Positions 60,941-64,000 of a DNA stretch of 64,000 nt are shown here, piece after piece; within the stretch, counting starts at the first letter, position 1; each line of letters starts with the position of its first letter. The notes below the pieces were generated by a model that was not told the origin of the DNA, did not search any database, and worked only from the letters and a program-made list of their open reading frames with translations. Position numbers and translations under genes: made by a program. The DNA comes from Ceratodon purpureus (lineage: Eukaryota; Streptophyta; Bryopsida; Pseudoditrichales; Ditrichaceae): NCBI GenBank assembly GCA_014871385.1, contig CM026421.1, positions 19,994,544-20,058,543 of the forward strand, given 5' to 3'.

Positions 60941-63900
60941 GGGGGGAAGCACAATAAAGTGAACCAAAAAAGTGCTTATCTTTTCACCAATTTCAGCCCC
61001 TTCCGTAAACACTAGAGAAAGTGGGATCTATGTTATGTCGATGCAAAATTAAGTTTGGGATACGGAAAGTAGACTTGATCTTCTTCAACTTCCCAAAGTT
61101 GCGAGAAAAGATATTGAGTTTACAATGGAAAACGGAGATGTCAAAGTCAGGCAAAGTGAACTGACTCGTTTCGAAAAGTGAACAGAACGGTTTAGGGTTT
61201 TGTCCGATATCACTTTTAATTTCGCTATGCACCCCGCTTTTGAAATAGGGTTTAATAAATGTATCTGTTTCAGTACTTTGGAACCTCGGATGGGCTAAAA
61301 GTGTCGTTCCGACGTTTTCAGGACAGTGTTTTCAACGAAACTTTTGGGGATCTTTAATTTATCTTTTTCAAAATTTCAATATTCTTTCCGGATGTTCCTG
61401 AAGACTGTGAGTTCTTGGGGAAAAAAAAAGTGAAAAATAATTAAATTAAAAATGGACATTTTACAGTAAATTCACTGTGAAAAAAGTGCTAGTGGAATGC
61501 AAGTGCTGTGGACTACTGCCACGTCATAACCGTATGTTCAACAGTATCATGGGAACGTCTTTAGTGTTTCCAATGAATGCAGTTCTGTCGATCCTGCAAG
61601 ACATGAAAGGGTGTCAGGCGATGGTACAGTCGTCAAGTAGAAGGTCTGAACGTCTTCATTTGTAAGAAAATGTTCGATGGTAATCAATGTTGGAAAATGC
61701 TACTTTTAATGAAGAGCCTCGGTGGAGTGGACCCTCACGTGGGAGGTAATCAACTGGAGGAGGCGGCGGAAAATACTCATTTGGTGCCGACCGAATCCAG
61801 TGCAAGTCTGAGGCCGCGGCTCCGATAGTGCGGCGAATGTGAGGACTGGAGGTATGGATTCCTGGATTTTAGTCTTCGCTGGAAATTAGGGTTTAGGGAG
61901 CTTGGCGTGATCGAGTCTCAGTGGAGTGCGATGGAGCGCATGAAGAGGGCTTCTGATGGAGGGAGAGGCGGCCGCGTCTTCTAATGGACATGAGGTAAGC
62001 AAGTTTCCAACGTGATACAACAAGTAACACAAATGAGCTTCAGGAATTCGAGCTTTGAGTGTTTGTCCATATCCGAAGTTCATGCCACTTTTGAGGTGGG
62101 TAATGTTGTGGGCGTTGCTGCCGAAGGCTACGGTCAGGAAGAAATATTGACTGGGAGCATAAGGGAATTGTAACGCGCCCGTAGTTTTGAGCTTGAAGGA
62201 TTCATAATGGAGTTGTCAAGTCCGATTATGAATTGAGTTCAGGCGTACTTAAATCCATTGCTGTATACTCATGTTCGTCTTCTCATGGTTTAGGGTTTCG
62301 CCGAAGGGGAGCAGTACTCGCATCCTACGAATTCGTTTTCCACTGTGGCGTTTAAGGTATGATGTCTCAACATAGAAGGTATTGATTCTTCCAGAATCTT
62401 CCTCATTCGTGCTACGTGTTTGTTCATGTGTAGGTAATATTCTCGGTTTGTATCTTACTTTCAATGGGCTTTGTTGTTGAGCTTCTCTAAGATTCTATCT
62501 GGTATACTGTGTTCCATATTTAGCGTGTCGCCATCAAAAATGTGATGGGCGTTTCTCTGGTTCCTTCTTAAGTGGTATTTTAGATGTGACAACACGAGGT
62601 CCTGAACTAATACCGATGACGTGTGCTAAACGATAAATACCAATTTGTGATGTGCAGAAACGGTTGCTTGCCACAGCTCATAACCAGGTTCAGGCCCAAA
62701 GAGCAGGCATTGCTTCGATGGGAGGTGAAGAAACAACTTCTTGATTGCCAAGGTCGTCGGACGGGCGTATGATTCTTCCTTTCTATGATGTTATAGGTAC
62801 AGTAGTGGGTCACTCATTCATCTGTGCTGAATAGGATTAGTTTGGCAACGTACTATTTGGCCCGAGCATACTCACAGCATAATCTGACCTTCATACATGG
62901 AACAAACAAATGTGTACAATTGATGGGTGAAAAAATGGAGGGCCGCTAGGGTTAATTTACAACCTATTGGTTTAAGCAGATGCACATTGAAGAGGAATTT
63001 TGACATGAAGTTTTGGGGTACATATGTTGCTTCTGCGTGAACAAGAAAATTCGTATAAGTATGAACTCTGGCCATTGTTGTCTTCTAAGAAGGTGGGTGT
63101 AGATTAAGTGCGATCTCGACTGTGGTGCTCAGTATGTTCCCTGGAATCGGAAGTATAATATTCTTGTTCTTTGGTCACAGGCTGAGACCATGAAGAGAGA
63201 CCTCGGAGACACTACTTTCATCAAATCTTGAAAAGAGGCAACAGGAGCTGCAGGGTCAGTTAGCTGGACCTGATAATAGGGGAGTCTCCAGGAAGTGGAT
63301 CTTAGAAAACAAGAGCTGAAGGAAGCCAAGAACGCTGTACACGAAGCTCTGCGCCATCTGAAGTGTAGGTGCCATTTGCCTTGTTACAATGTCTGCATAT
63401 TTAATTTTCTGTTGAAATGTTGACGAAAAGGTGCTCAACAACGTAATGCGTGCATTTCTTTTGCACTTGTTTAGCAGTTGACTCGCTTACTGACGTTGTA
63501 TTGTTTGCGTTACCAGCGGTGACTGACCCGATTGAGAAGCCTTCGAAGAGAATTCGGGAATTGAAAAATGGGACGGAAAAACTTCAGGTGCTCAAGTCAG
63601 TGGTCGATGTAGTTAAATATTTTTATGATTCGAGTCATTCGCACGTATTGGAGGTGGAGGTAATCAGTAACATTTCCTACATTTTGGTGGTGTACGGTGA
63701 TCTTGGTCACAGCTGCACTACAATGAGTAGCATTTGCCGAGAGAAGTCTTGTTGTTGATGATTGAGGTTAGTTCATGAACAGTTCTTTGTATTGTCAGGG
63801 TTCTGAGGACAAATATGAACTCACACTGCAAGATGAATCTAAAGAGCTGGAGCAATTATTGAGTACGCGTAATCTCCTTCAAGCTAAACGAGAAGACTTG

Positions 63901-64000
63901 ATGAGGAAGATTCGTGACCTGGGATCCTTGCCGTCTGATGCGATTGAGAGGTAATATATCATGCCTCTATTTCCATCCCTATCTTATCAGATTCACGTTA
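60941..64000. mobile_element. Giant terminal-inverted-repeat transposon, copy 2 (inverted, partial)
   Basis: Begins GGGGGGAAGCACAATAAAGT at 60941 and is the reverse complement of 53,990-57,049, running off the window. It is the right-hand end of the element in the opposite orientation. The left flank TTATAA on the plus strand is the Ty3 target site of copy 1, which shows that this end and the left end at 26837 once bounded the same insertion. Confidence 0.88.
62650..63950 (+). pseudogene. SMC3: SMC3 coiled-coil fragment (right copy)
   Basis: Mirror copy of 54,040-55,340. The best exon is 63799-63950, with acceptor TGTCAG and donor GTAATA, encoding the KIRDLGSLPSDAIER region. The exon starting at 63181 shows the same frameshifts as the left copy, so the damage preceded the duplication of the element or was spread by conversion. 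Confidence 0.8.

Noticed and set aside
53990..64000. Palindrome as a pure assembly artefact
   Set aside because: The arms differ at one base, and the separate GTGCT and TTAT duplications predict this arrangement. Long reads are still needed to exclude it fully.
1..64000. CRISPR arrays, operons, bacterial promoters, rRNA and tRNA genes
   Set aside because: The window is a plant nuclear sequence. No array, rRNA block or complete tRNA cloverleaf was seen on either strand.

Overview
The window is nuclear DNA of a land plant. Genes carry short GT-AG introns, AAACCCTAA-type telo-boxes lie upstream of several genes, and the proteins have plant-type organisation: a phage-type organellar RNA polymerase, MON1, FY, VPS53 and B3 domains. 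Gene style suggests a non-seed plant such as a bryophyte or lycophyte, but the species is not fixed by anything I can read.

Positions 1-21,673 are ordinary host sequence. A TIP41-like gene (minus strand, 3' end cut by the window edge) is followed by an AT-rich gap with a foldback element. Next come an intact 19-exon RPOT gene (minus) and an intact 15-exon MON1 gene (plus). The 5' regions of RPOT and MON1 are inverted copies of each other. They are separated by an AT-rich spacer that holds a TTAA-flanked terminal-inverted-repeat element and a possible SINE.

From about 23 kb to the end is a nest of mobile DNA. An unrecognised gene (23,132-23,964 minus plus 60,210-60,374 plus) was split by a Ty3/Gypsy chromovirus whose two 194-bp LTRs (23,965-24,158 and 60,375-60,568) are still flanked by the same 5-bp duplication, GTGCT. 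That retroelement was split by a giant DNA element (26,837-57,049, 30.2 kb) with terminal inverted repeats starting GGGGGGAAGCACAATAAAGT and a 4-bp TTAT duplication. A second, inverted copy of the giant element starts at 60,941 and runs off the window. The 3.9-kb segment between the two copies (57,050-60,940) is inverted relative to the order the duplications predict, as expected from recombination between inverted copies.

The giant element carries an intact five-exon gene for a 1,039-residue DDE/DDD-type transposase (47,289-52,381, minus) and a three-exon gene for a coiled-coil, zinc-cluster, basic-tailed protein (27,570-33,556, plus, one in-frame TAG). It also holds fragments of host genes that keep their introns: FY, a receptor-like kinase, VPS53, an M16 insulin-degrading-type protease and SMC3. 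A two-domain B3 gene and an F-box-like ORF inside it are open. Together these look like an autonomous gene-capturing transposon of an unusual family, with the transposase presumably acting on the TIRs and the AGTGAA-rich repeats. Its family assignment and the capture history are inferences from the sequence alone.
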